From: Hofstenia miamia
Lineage: Eukaryota; Xenacoelomorpha; Acoela
Direction of reading: 5' to 3'
Length of the DNA stretch: 64,000 bases
NCBI GenBank assembly: GCA_004352715.1
Contig: SCFE01000031.1
Span: forward strand, 1,352,622 to 1,416,621
Below, piece after piece: positions 49,364-60,466 of the stretch. The notes under the pieces are model-generated. The model was not told where the DNA came from. It was given only the letters and a program-made list of their open reading frames with translations, and did not search any database. The stretch's first letter is position 1. Every line of letters begins with the position of its first letter. The position numbers and the translations under genes were made by a program.

Positions 49364-49549
49364 AAAAAATCGGTTTTTTTATTTTTAAAATTTTAATTGG
49401 ATATATGTTGGGTACGGACGCTGCGGGTCTGGATTGCGTTGAACACGAAAATACGTACAAACGTTCACGCTTGATGATACATAAGAGTATGCTGCATTTT
49501 TTTGTAACACACTAAAGAATCAAATTGGTGTAAATCATTTTTCGATATT

Positions 49550-50515
49550 CAGTGGCGTAGTCAGAAAATTCTGCTGGTGAGGTATGTTTAAAACTACAAA
49601 ATTATTTTTCAATCGTCTTGAAAACGCCATTTGAAATATGACGATATCATATTCGATTATAATTTTCTATGAACGATTATTATCATGATCTGACTAGAAA
49701 TATCAAATTTGTCCAATGACCAGAAAATCATTAAATAATTAATATAAAAATATAATGAAACTTAAATTTTTTCCTGTAGTAGAAAAAATAATACTTGTGA
49801 ACTCTCGCAATGAAAAATATAATAAAGTGCCATTTTTTACGACGCTAGCATAACCGTATTTTTTTCATAAGATTATAGGTATAGGTCGAAACATGAATAT
49901 TAACTAATTCTAAAGCTTATGATGATTGTTTACAAGTTAAATTGAAAAACCTATTTTAAACAACGGTTTGTTATTTGCGACCTTGGTATATTGACAAAAA
50001 AGTATGCGCATGCAAATACCCTGCTTAAGGTGGTACAAATTTGAAAATGTTAATTTTGTGAAAAATGACACATCCATGTAAAAACTCACATTTCTGTAAA
50101 CTTACGGTGTGAAACTAATAATTAAAGGGAGAAAAATTTTATGCTAATTTGCCAAGATCTCCGCCCAATCAAGTTTGGCTCTCTTTTCAGTAGCTTAGAT
50201 TTCGGTTTCAATAAACTTCGTGATTAAGGAAAGAGAAAATCGAAATTTTTATCCGTATATTAAAGTTACACGGATAGTTATCAACAACGTAGGTGAAATG
50301 CGCATATTTAGGCATAATGTGAATATTGATGTTGGCGTAGTTTTAGTTTTTCTATTGTAATTTGTTTTCTATTTTTAGAATGATACTAAAATTAAATATT
50401 TCCATGTTTTTCACTTAAAATACTTTTCTCCAAATGCAAAGCTTGTTAGGTTTTGTAAAATTAAATCATGATCGATTTTGGAAAATGATGTACAGTGTAC
50501 ATAGCAATAATTCTT

Positions 50516-50557
<42 letters not shown>

Positions 50558-51997
50558 ATATATTGTGGCATTTTATTAAGTATGAGCTCAACTCTTAACA
50601 TGCCATATGGTTACATTTGTTGCGTTCACATTTTCAAACATTTTCAATCAAGTCTATTGAGAACTTTTGAATTACTTGGATGTGAGCACAAACATAAGTA
50701 AATGTTCTGAAGACTTAGCTCAAATTACAATGAAGCCGTGCACAAAAATCGCAGTGCGCATAAACCAGCGAATTTGTTTAAAGGCGTAACTTTAGGTCTT
50801 TTGTGCAATGGGAGTGGCTTTAAAACGTAAGTGAAAGAAAAGAGAATATTATATCTTTTGATATTTATTAGATATTTCTCTTAGTTATAGGTATTCAAAT
50901 TTTTCTGAAGAAACCATTGAATGTTGCAAAAAAATTCTAGATTAATTTGGGTTAAACAACAAGTTGACAGATTTCAAATTTGCCATTTCTCTTCTTGCGA
51001 TCAATAAAACTGTGTTAATAACCAGGAACGGGAAAAAAGTTTTTTCACCAAAACTTAATATACTCCAGTAAGTTGTGCAACGCAAGAATAATTCGGTCTT
51101 CGGGACACTCTTATCATGTTAACACCAACTATGTTGGACTATTTTAACTATTTCAACACTTTTCGGCAACTTTAGTAGTAGGCGACATGCATTCTAAATA
51201 CATGTGAGAAATGTGTATCATAACAAAAAATCCTAAAATGTTGTGGTTGCTGGAAAGGACCTGAGCCGAGCAAAAGGAACCTGTCATGGCCGTGTTTGTT
51301 GTAAATTTAGAGAGTATTGAGAAGTCGTTTGTATTCATGCTTATTTATAAAGTTTTGAAGACAGATGGAGTGTTTGTACACTGTTCTTTTTTTAATTTTG
51401 ATGTTGTAAATATGATGTTTCAGGATGTTTAGTTGATGCTTCATTTTGACCTCATTGCGTATCATAGACCCATTTAACCATTAAAAATTATTTTTTTACA
51501 GTAACTAATTTATCTATTTTGACGCATTTGAAAACTATGTACTAACTAGTTAAGGGTTTTGCAAACCATTTTTCCGTTTACTATTAATAACAAATTATTC
51601 AAATAGGCTTGAAAATAAAGCGTGTGAGGGCATAGATAGATATGGGCCTTGGCCATACTTGGTATTGAAAGAATGGTTCAAGAAAAGGGGCAATCATTTT
51701 ATTTTAAAATAACTTACTATTACGCAGCAGTACATTCACACTAACAGGAATGAATTGAATGCGATATAATACATAAAAATTTATGAACAATATAATTTAC
51801 ATTTTATTATAAGTTTTTAACGTACCCAACTTTGGTCTATCAAACTGGAAAATTATGAAAAACTTTGCAAGAATACTATAATTGGGCAATTTGACATCAT
51901 TGTAAATTGGCCATTGCAGATATTGGCCGAAATTGTCTTCTCATGTCTGTATCTGGTGGGGGTATGCATACCCTATGCCCTCTTGGCTACGCCAGAG
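49550..51997. mobile_element. Possible 2.4-kb hAT-like element or two unrelated ends (weak)
   Basis: CAGTGGCGTAGTCAG starts at 49550, and the reverse complement of the segment ending at 51997 is CTCTGGCGTAGCCAA (11 of 15 match). The flanking 8-mers are TCGATATT (49542-49549) and TCTATATT (51998-52005), one mismatch. The ends share the GGCGTAG core with the MITEs at 8275 and 55762. The interior shows no transposase motif, so two separate remnants cannot be excluded. Confidence 0.3.
50519..50552. repeat. (TA)n microsatellite
   Basis: 34 bp of TA. Confidence 0.95.
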
Positions 51998-52603
51998 TCT
52001 ATATTCTCTATAACAAAAAATCACTTTAATATACTATGGATATACAACAACAGAAAAATTTTAAGGTGGGCTTACTTCCAAATTTATCAGACATATAAAC
52101 ATTATAAGAATGTATTCATTAATAAAGTTAATTAAAATTTCCACTAAATGAACCTGCTTTGAAAAAATTTATCTAGTATCAAATTGTATTTTACTCTTCA
52201 ATAAGGCGAGCATTAATTTTTAGTATTAATTTTTTCACTTTTGCCTGAATTGCTTAAAGTTATAAATGACGTTTTATCACTATTTAATTTCAGTAATTTT
52301 TGCTATTTAGTAAATTATCATAACTAGACTTACGTAATAATGCCCTACCCATATGTTGAACAAATTTTTTATTAGCATTGAAGCTGTCATCACTACATCT
52401 TGTGGAATACCATGTTTAAGTGCTGGTTAATATGATATTTCATTGTTAAGAATGATAAATTGATTGAAGAATCCTTGAAATTGTATATATATTATAGCTT
52501 GTTAATAAAACACTGTGATCTATTAAATTGAATCTCTTGAATAACTCTATAAACATTTTGAGTTTTTATAATTTGAATTTTCCAGTCAGCCAATACTAAA
52601 TTA

Positions 52604-52905
52604 GGGAAGTGATCCAAATTCAATACGTTAACAACAACGTTAACAAAGGGTGTTTTACGTTAACATGACCATAAACCAAATCGTTAACTTACATTCAAAA
52701 TAAACTCGCTAAAGATGAAGTTTACGTTAAAGGCCTGTTTTTTCCGCAAATGTTATTACAAATAACTTTGACACATTTAGGTTCTGCACATTTCTTCAAA
52801 TATATCTGTGCAAATAAATTTATTAAGCGTATGCCGACATTTGAAGCTAGAATTGTTGTTTACGGTTGTATTTTCACTTAACGTATTGAATTTGGATCAC
52901 TTCCA
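52604..52905. mobile_element. MITE with 27-bp perfect terminal inverted repeats
   Basis: GGAAGTGATCCAAATTCAAT... (52605-52631) is repeated as an exact reverse complement at 52878-52904. The flanks share TTA (52601-52603 and 52906-52908), fitting a PIF/Harbinger-type 3-bp target duplication; ATTA is also possible. GTTAAC words recur inside the left half. About 302 bp, non-coding. Perfect ends suggest it is younger than the other elements here. Confidence 0.85.
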
Positions 52906-52908
52906 TTA

Positions 52909-55753
52909 AGACATTCTTTATCCAATGTCTCTAAGTAAATCTGTAATTATGTTATTATTTGATAATTTTATATGTATGCATAAATTTGGTTGTAGAATTA
53001 TCTCAAATGTTCTACCTAAATTCAATGAAGAGAAGTTGGTTTATAGTCATTGGGTCCCCTTTTTTGAACATTGACATGCTTTGCGCTACTTTTACATCAC
53101 TGTTAAAAACGCCTTCATTAATGCATTGGAATAGGATATCACATAGTGGTCTACTTCTACTTATAATTTTCAGTGCTTGTTTTGAGAAACAGGTCGATAC
53201 TTTGTCTTGTTTTTGAAACCTGTTAACTTCTTATGTTTTGTAGTTAGTTTACTGCTATATTTCCACAAATGTATAAACCACTCATCTAATATGTTAGACA
53301 TTATCTTTGCATTTTCAACTATGTAACATTTGTTTATTGCTGCAATTTTTACAGATTTCTTTCTATGGCAAAGCCCAGAAATATAATTGTACTTTTTTCA
53401 ATAACTTTTACTGCTGATTTGGTCAAAAATTTTCATTTTCACCAACATTTTTTAATCTTCAGCTGAGCAGCCTTAATTCTATTAGAATTTTTTCAAAATC
53501 TTGAGGGTTACCCAAATATTTTTTAAACATTTATAACTCGCGAGAACTTCATTATAGAGAATGTTCTTCTCGGCCTTGTTGTTCCCATTGGAGAGAAGAA
53601 TTTGAATGTTTTACAAAATTTGAATATTTCGTTAAAAAACATAGATTTTCAGTGAAAAAAACTTATTTGCATGTACTTCAGGCACACGAACAGGTTTAAG
53701 CACAAATCTTTATCATTACATGAGCAGGCCTACCCACATAGATTTGTCCGTTTAAAATTTTTTCAATATTTCTTAACATGCTTTGATAAAATTGTTCAAA
53801 AATGTGGACAGATCGATATGTTTTTTAAAATTATAGCTGTAGTAGAAATAGGGCCATTTCACCCATAACGATACAATTTGTCCCCATTTACAAACAGCTT
53901 CCACCATGAGTATTGAAAAAAAAATCGAAAATCATTGAATATTGACACCGCTCCCAGTTATTGTAACCATTTATGTCTGAATTGCATGGAAAACATTAAG
54001 CCTGTTTCAATAAAAAACCCGATTTTCCCAAAATCGTTTGAGTTGTTCCCATCCCTAGTGTTCAGACAAAAACTCGTAGTTGTGTAGGGCGTAAAAATTC
54101 AGTGCCCCACAATTTATAATTTCTCCTTTATTGCAGAAAGCTGGTCACTATATGAATTTGTAAGCGCATTCTTTCTATTTATTTACTGTAACTAAGGGAA
54201 GTAAAATCACATGGGGGCATAATATGAATAATGCAATGCGACTCTACAACCTTATTAAAGAAAAATAGCTGTTCTAAAATACTGTTTAAGGATTTTTACA
54301 CTTTTATTTTCAACAACTAAAAATTTTTAGGCATAAAGTCTAAATTTGACAAGCAAATGTTTACAAATAAGTAAATTTTGGACTGCTGCTTGGCTTTTGT
54401 TATTACGTAGTAATTGCATATTTGATAAATTGTTCATACATATTCTTTTCTCGGATCATAGTTTCTATAAGCGAGAGTGATGTAATAAAAGATTGTTTCA
54501 TATCTTAGGAAAAGTTTCAACTACGTGAGATCAGCAAAATATTTCGTTCATTGAAATTAATACAAATCAAAACTGAGGAAATAGAACGATTTATCCATTG
54601 CCTTTCTTACTTGCATGTATTTTTGAAAAATATATATTTTAAATTTTAGAATATTCTGTTCTATATTATCTTTCATGCTTAATAAAAAATTTCGCTGGAA
54701 AAACGGTTGAGGTTGCTATAAGTATTTTTATTGTAAGTTCTTCAACAGCTTTAAAAATCGAAAAAATTTAAGTGCAACGCTTCCTGATTGTCTTTGCTTA
54801 CTATAATTAGAGTAAAAGTTGAGACCTCTGTGACCACACATTTTCAGACCCTGCCACATACTGGTCTTGTCCTGTGGTCAATTTCTCAGTCTCGATCACG
54901 GTCCAGACTTGTGAGATGTGTCCCTTTTGCCGATGGTCTGAGTTCCTTACAATTGTTTTCGTTCCGTAATGAAATTAAATTCGCTAAAATTAGTAATTTT
55001 TATTCAAATTGAATACTAAGTCAGTTACTACAGACACACTTTAGCTTAACAAATACAATAAAATTGCAAATGCAAAACCAAATTAGTTCAGTCTGACTGA
55101 AGTTGAAATATTGATCCTGATCCGTATTGGTTCTTTTTCGCGTTCTGACTTTGGTTCCGGTCATGCAAGACTGTAATTGAAAAGCTATATTTAAAAAGAC
55201 TTGGTGCAAGAAGAATAGCTTAATAGGTTAATAAAATATTGTTCACTCAGTTTTTTGTATGTGTATGTACAAACAGCAACGTGGCGTTGAAATGGATTTT
55301 TCTGGTCAATGGTTGTTTAAAACATTATTTAATATATGATGAATAAATGATTGGTACTTAAGTCTGAGCTTTGGAATGTTTAATTATTATTGATGTCAAA
55401 GTTCCTTTACAAAGTCGTCAACATTTTCTATGTCTCATGTAATGGAAAATTTTTCACTTGGGCAAAACCTTTACAGTCGTATTAACAGCTACATTGTTTA
55501 TTTTTTAGCTCTTTTTCAATGAGAAATAGTATGTTACCATTATTAGGTATTCTAAGATCTAAGAAATTTTCAATATTTCTAACACATTTCTTAATTTTTT
55601 TATTAAATAAACCTTGTTTTTAAAAGAATAGTATCTGCCGAGAAAATGGGAGACTTAGCCATTCATCATGAAATAAAATCCACAGATTATTTTACAATAA
55701 AATCCTACATGTTTTTCAAAGCCTTTTGTTTTCAACCGCTCCATTTTCCGTAA
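52909..55753. other. Non-coding AT-rich DNA
   Basis: No gene is recognised. GC-richer patches near 54820-54960 and 55110-55160, with words such as TCTCAGTCTCGATCACGGTCC, may be further diverged copies of the repeat seen at 9580 and 21180. Confidence 0.5.
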
Positions 55754-55761
55754 GGTGAGAA

Positions 55762-55919
55762 CAGAGGCGTAGCCAGGCCGTGTAATCTAGGAGGGATATA
55801 TATATATATTTTATTCCAATCTTCCAATAAGCTAATTTACAATTCTCTCTGAGGTGAGACCGAACTGGTTTCAATCTAGGGGACATAGCCTCCCAGCCAC
55901 CGGCGTAGCTACGCCACTC
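55762..55919. mobile_element. hAT-like MITE (GGCGTAGC-end family), 158 bp
   Basis: The left end CAGAGGCGTAGCCAGGCCG and reverse-complemented right end GAGTGGCGTAGCTACGCCGG match well through the GGCGTAGC core. Flanking 8-mers GGTGAGAA and CGTGAAGA agree at only 5 of 8, so the target duplication is uncertain. A short TA array (55796-55809) lies inside. The ends resemble those at 8275 and 49550. Confidence 0.65.
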
Positions 55920-55927
55920 CGTGAAGA

Positions 55928-56809
55928 TAATGTAGAACATTAAGCACAATCACAAATTTTCTAAAAATACTAAATGTATTTCATCAATTTCTTAACCACT
56001 CTTCCGCAAACATGAAAATGATTATATACTATGATAAAGAGTTTAATGTAATCATATTAACATTAGAAATTTTTCGCAATCTCGTCAGAGAATATTAAAT
56101 AACGTTTTTGTAATTATTTTTTTTGAAAATTAAAAATATAAGGTTGTTTTAGATTTAAAAACAATAGTTAAAAAAGGGTAAAGTAAGTAGAACTTGAGAC
56201 TATTATGTTGGCAAACAATGCCAAAATGTTGTTATGCAGTACTGCCTAATGTCATTATTTTAGAGTCCTATATTACCTATATAATGTTATCTCAACAAAC
56301 AGTGCATTTTTTAATAGCACGAATAATGTACAGTAATTCACCACAATAAATTACAATACGTCATGTTATTGTGTGTATGTGGCACCTTAAGTACTTCATT
56401 GGAGGTTCATGCTTCATTTTAAAGAAAATTTTATGCATCAGGCTATTATTTAATAAGAAGATCGAAACGGTGGACTCACCTTTCCCAAATATTGTTCTTT
56501 TTCCATAATTGGATGGTATTTTATAAAGCAACTTGAAACATTCCTTCGAAGAACTGATCAATCAGTAACAACAAAATGAATATTTGTATTGTAAAATTCA
56601 ATTTATTATAAATATAAAAATGGCATTTTTACAAATTCACAGGTTTAAACCACTAACAGGATAAAATTCCCTACGTATTGAAGTATTAGGTATAGATGAA
56701 TAGCCTTTGTAGAAATAATTTTCTACAGTGAGTTTTCTGACGTAAGAACAACCTTCATGGGTGTTGCCTGAATCCATTGGTAACTCAAAATCTTGGAGCA
56801 GCTATTCTT
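55928..56809. other. Non-coding AT-rich DNA
   Basis: No gene is recognised between the MITE and the 3' end of the non-LTR element. Confidence 0.5.
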
Positions 56810-56814
56810 TAAAA

Positions 56815-57480
56815 ATGTAGAAATCGGATCTTGACATACTGCAAGAGCCTTTTATAAGAGTAATTGGCAAGTTTTGCATAAGATGACTCAGCGAGTTTGA
56901 AAAACCAGTATAAGTGCACTTCGACATTGTACAAGTTTTGAAATGCGTGACATTGTTTTAATGGCAGTATTTGACCATCCTCCCAAGACTTCAGCTGCTA
57001 GAGGGACAAACAGAATCCTTTCTTTTTCACATGAAATTGCAGAGTCTGATATTTCCTCTCATCTGTTTGGCTTATACTGAAACCTGCTTCTGAAGATGAA
57101 TTACGTAAATTTAATGGTTGCAAAAAGAGGTTACAGTGACATCTAGGGCAGCAGGTTGGCCGCCAAGCCACGAAGGAAGGAAAATATCGCCAGGGCGGGA
57201 TAGACTATTTGATATTAAACCGTTTTTTTCACATGCTAGTGACAAACCTGCAGAACTACAAATAGAATATATGCAGTCACATAAACTATCATGTCTACTA
57301 ATTCTATCGCCATTACCATTGCAAGAGACTGTATGATCACCCCATATATCCTGAATACCAGAAGAACAGAATTGGCATTTGCGTTCAGTTGCAAATAACT
57401 GTAATCCTAGACGATAACGGGAAGCAACATGAAATTCTTCTGGTCGAAAGCTGAAGGCCCCGTTTCTTTATTGGTGCTAC
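56815..57480 (-). pseudogene. Restriction-like endonuclease domain of the non-LTR element
   Basis: A frame open without stops from about 57465 to 57130 carries a CCHC-type knuckle (CQFCSSGIQDIWGDHTVSC, 57377-57319), RHDSLCD, then RPGDIFLPSW (catalytic Asp codon at 57188-57186) and AALDVTV (Asp at 57143-57141). These match the RHN, RPADI and DVTV motifs of RLE-type endonucleases, which nick the target for reverse transcription. After frame changes, LFVPLAAEVLGGWS (to 56972) and HLMQNLPITLIKG continue the conserved tail. There is no Met start, so ATG-based gene calling misses it. Confidence 0.8.
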
Positions 57481-57516
57481 TGTTAACCAAGAAAGGACAT
57501 ATGGCCATGAAAGGGA

Positions 57517-58972
57517 CTAAAGTCGAGCTTTCTCACGAAGCGAAGAAGCATTAGAAACAAAGTTTTTGAGCTTTTCATTATCAAATAATCGGTGAAGATT
57601 TCGTTGAGTTGGAGAAGAAATTTGAAGTTCTTTGGACATATCAATATGGAATTTGTTCTCAGGGAGATTGAGTAGATCAATACCAGTGAGATCTCTCACT
57701 AACTTAGCTGAAGCAAATAGTGACCCAGTATACGCTGATTTGTGAAGCTCTGAAATATGACGAATGCCCATGCCAGATAATGAAGTTGGAATCCCAGCTT
57801 GTTTCAAAGTAGTTTCAGATAATACTGAGCCAACAAGCAATTCAAAGGAATCACGTTGGGCAGAGTCAAATTCATGTAGAGCACTTTCAACTTCAGGGGA
57901 AGGACATGTTGTGCGAATAGAATAAATTAATTTAGGAAAACCTAAGCAAGTTCGTAAAATTCCGTAAGCACAATGAGGGTCTTCAAGCATATCTAATTTA
58001 TCAAGAACTCTTTTAACTTTATTAACACGTTTGAGCATATGGGCAGCTTTGCATTGGTTTGAACCAACCATTGAACCTAGAATCTCAATTCCATCGGAGT
58101 TGTTCCGAGTTATTTCAGCATCAATAGAATTGAACTCAGAATTGCACCATAATTCACATTTGTCAAGTCTTAATTTTAAACCTGAAATAAATTCAAACGA
58201 CTTTAAGATGTTTATAACTGTAAAGAGCTCTTCTTCATTCCCTCCAAATGTACCGTCATCCAGAAACCAAGAATGATGATTTAATTTGGAACATTTTCGT
58301 TGATAGAATCTCAAATAGGCATTATACCAATTGCAAAAAGGAGAGGTGTAAGAGGATCTCCTTGCTGAACACCATAAGCCCTTAAAATGCATTTATTTTT
58401 GTAAAAAAGGAAACTGTTCCTGGTAGCAAAACTGTGCAAACGCATGGAGCCCAGGAAGTCTTTCTTTTAACTGGTTTAACTCTAAAATCTCTTCTTAAAC
58501 TATTGAATGCGTTTTCTAAATCTATTTGAAGAATACCTGAAGAAGATAGATCACAAAATGTTTTCGTCGTGATTCCAGTAGCATGTATGATTTCTTCTGC
58601 GCCTCCTTTAATTCCGACACCTAACTGATGACGGGTTAGAAATTCTAAAGCATCATTTTGATATGAACGTAGAATGCATTTTGCAGTAAGGCGACGAAGA
58701 ATTTCTCCAACAGCAATTGGTCTAATGCCGCCAGATATTTTGGTCAATGCAGTAAGAAAAGCACCCCAAAGAAAGGGAGTTAGAAAGTCAGGAACACTTT
58801 TGCTTGCAAGCAAGTTAAGTATGAGAGTTATTTTATTTAAGCAAGATTGTGATTGTTCGGCAACTTTGCAATTAATTGCATGAATAAAATGTTCAGGATA
58901 CATTTTAATTGGACCAGATGCAGTGCCAGATTGGAAAACTGTTAAAGCTTTAAGGACAGTATCACAATCCAT
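57517..58972 (-). pseudogene. Reverse transcriptase of the non-LTR element, frameshifted
   Basis: The upstream part (58972-58470) holds GGIRPIAVGEILRRLTAKC and the motif A segment LQIDLENAFNS with the first catalytic Asp. A frameshift near 58470 leads to FLFYKNK and AYGVQQGDPLTPLLFAIG (motif B, GVQQGDP codons 58373-58353) in a second frame. A second shift near 58300 returns to a long open run (to 57517) that begins with the catalytic box FLDDG (58266-58252; usual Y/F-x-DD) and LRLDKCELW. It ends with the GMGIRHISELHKSAYTGSLF segment. Catalytic Asp residues are intact, so decay is by frameshift, not active-site loss. Confidence 0.88.
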
Positions 58973-58999
58973 TTGATATGACGGGAATTCTGAAACCGA

Positions 59000-59330
59000 C
59001 TATGTTGGTGTATCTTCAAATGGATGTAATTTTTTCAGATTTTTGAAATTTTCGATGGTGTCAGGAGCTAGCCCCTCTGAGATTAACACCTTTGCAGCAT
59101 GGCCGAACTTTCCAACTTCACAGAGCTGAAGCGAATTCCAACTTGACCAGTACTCGAAGCATCTTTTGATGTATGGAATAATCAACATCTTCTTTCTAAA
59201 AATTCACTATGTCATCATCTCGCCATCTTTGGATTCTATTCCTTACTATTTCAATAAGTGGGTTTCTAATTTTTTTCCCACCTCTTTTGGGTGCTCTTAA
59301 AATGCACTTAGAGACAGCAAATAATTTTAT
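59000..59330 (-). pseudogene. Linker region of the non-LTR polyprotein
   Basis: Minus-strand pieces in changing frames: RNRIQRWRDDDIVNF (about 59230-59200) and VGKFGHAAKVLISEGLAPDT (about 59115-59055), followed by LKKLHP. In related polyproteins this block lies just before the RT. Confidence 0.7.
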
Positions 59331-59403
59331 CCAGCTTCAAAAGACAGCCATTCAGTAACGAAACAAGGACACGAGACCATTCTAAGCGAACAGTTTTTGG
59401 GAT

Positions 59404-59700
59404 TTAGCGGATTGTTGGAACATGAGATTTGTAAATTTCGATAAGAAAAGGAACACCGTTGTGAGGTGGCTCGGAACTACTAGGATTATTAGATGAAATT
59501 GAATCACTTAGAATAAGTTTATCAAAATCTTGAGTGAAACTAGTTCCTACTAGTGAGAGCTGAGCAAAAGTTGCTGTGGGTGGACGACATTTGGGGCACC
59601 AGAATTGTATGACATTGTTAGGATTATTAATACCAGCACATTGAAAATGAACCCATTTCTTGCATGACAAAATGAATTGTGACAGCACGCAACAAATCTA
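59404..59700 (-). pseudogene. PHD-like zinc finger at the N-terminal side of the non-LTR polyprotein
   Basis: The minus-strand frame carries CKKWVHFQCAGINNP and IQFWCPKCRPP, matching the CxxWxHxxCxG...WxCxxC half of a PHD finger. The upstream Cys pairs are disturbed by a stop (ATGTAG near 59710). PHD fingers of this kind precede the RT in several non-LTR families. The frame closes at 59404 before the linker block. Confidence 0.72.
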
Positions 59701-59760
59701 CATTACACCAGAGCTCTGTTTCAGTGTAGTGTTCCGTTTTCCTTATATTTACCCTAGCTT

Positions 59761-60466
59761 AAGTAGTTCTTGGTTGGATTTCGAATCACTTCAAATTCAG
59801 TTGCAATGGTGTTAAATGCGTTTTTTCTGATTTTTGCTAAGGAAAGAAGCAAAGATTAGGGCATTCCCTACCATGAACATTGGTATGAATAGACTATGAT
59901 GTTTCCTAGGGAAGAATGACAATCATTATAATTAGGTTAAAATTGAATTCGAAAAGGAATTTGAAAGATTTCGCAAGGTCGTTATAATGATTTGTTTCTG
60001 AAGAATTTTCTTGGATTTTAGTTTGAGAATGATGCATAATAGCGAAAGTTTGTGTCAACTGCTACAAAGGTTTAATTTGTAAATTTCGATTCATATGTAG
60101 GTACTAAAATAGCTATGCAGTGTATATATTTTATAAATGAATGCGCACTTTAGGAATAATTCCGATTTAGTCACTCCTATTTGCAAGTCCAAATTTGGTA
60201 GGACAAAGCTAATGCGGGTCTATTTAATTGACAGATGAACTATTAATAAATAATTAATTCTTGGCTACGTCACTAGCATGAGCCTACTAACGTTAGGTGT
60301 TTAAAATATCGAGTTCTTACTGCGACATGATGTTAATTTATAATATTAATCCAGTTTCTTAATTATGCCAATGAATTCAATATGCGAAAGCAAGTAAATT
60401 TGTTAGTCTAGCTTTCAACAAAGTTTACATACTAGTCAACTCAGAGTAAATATTGAAATTACTGAA
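59761..60466. other. Intergenic region between the non-LTR element and the kinase-like gene
   Basis: About 700 bp between two divergently oriented units. It must hold the promoter or 5' UTR (or an upstream intron end) of the kinase-like gene; a TATA-like TATATATTTTATAAAT sits near 60122. No gene seen. Confidence 0.45.

Larger units (their letters stand above)
56810..59760 (-). mobile_element. Degenerate non-LTR retrotransposon with PHD-like finger, RT and restriction-like endonuclease
   Basis: Reading the minus strand leftwards, coding pieces appear in one consistent order over ~2.9 kb: a PHD-like zinc finger, a linker with a KFGHAAKVL...SEGLAPDT block, an RT, and a C-terminal zinc knuckle plus PD-(D/E)XK-like endonuclease. 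A C-terminal restriction-like endonuclease is the mark of the RLE group of non-LTR elements (R2, NeSL and relatives). The GGIRPIAVGEILRRL motif is also found in RTs of many invertebrates and plants. Pieces sit in different frames with several stops, so this copy is dead. Target site and element ends were not determined. Confidence 0.85.

Noticed and set aside
57118-57336. Plus-strand frame of 72 codons
   Set aside because: Antisense to the endonuclease domain of the non-LTR element.
58031-58883. Plus-strand frames at 58031-58276 and 58674-58883
   Set aside because: Shadows of the RT on the minus strand.
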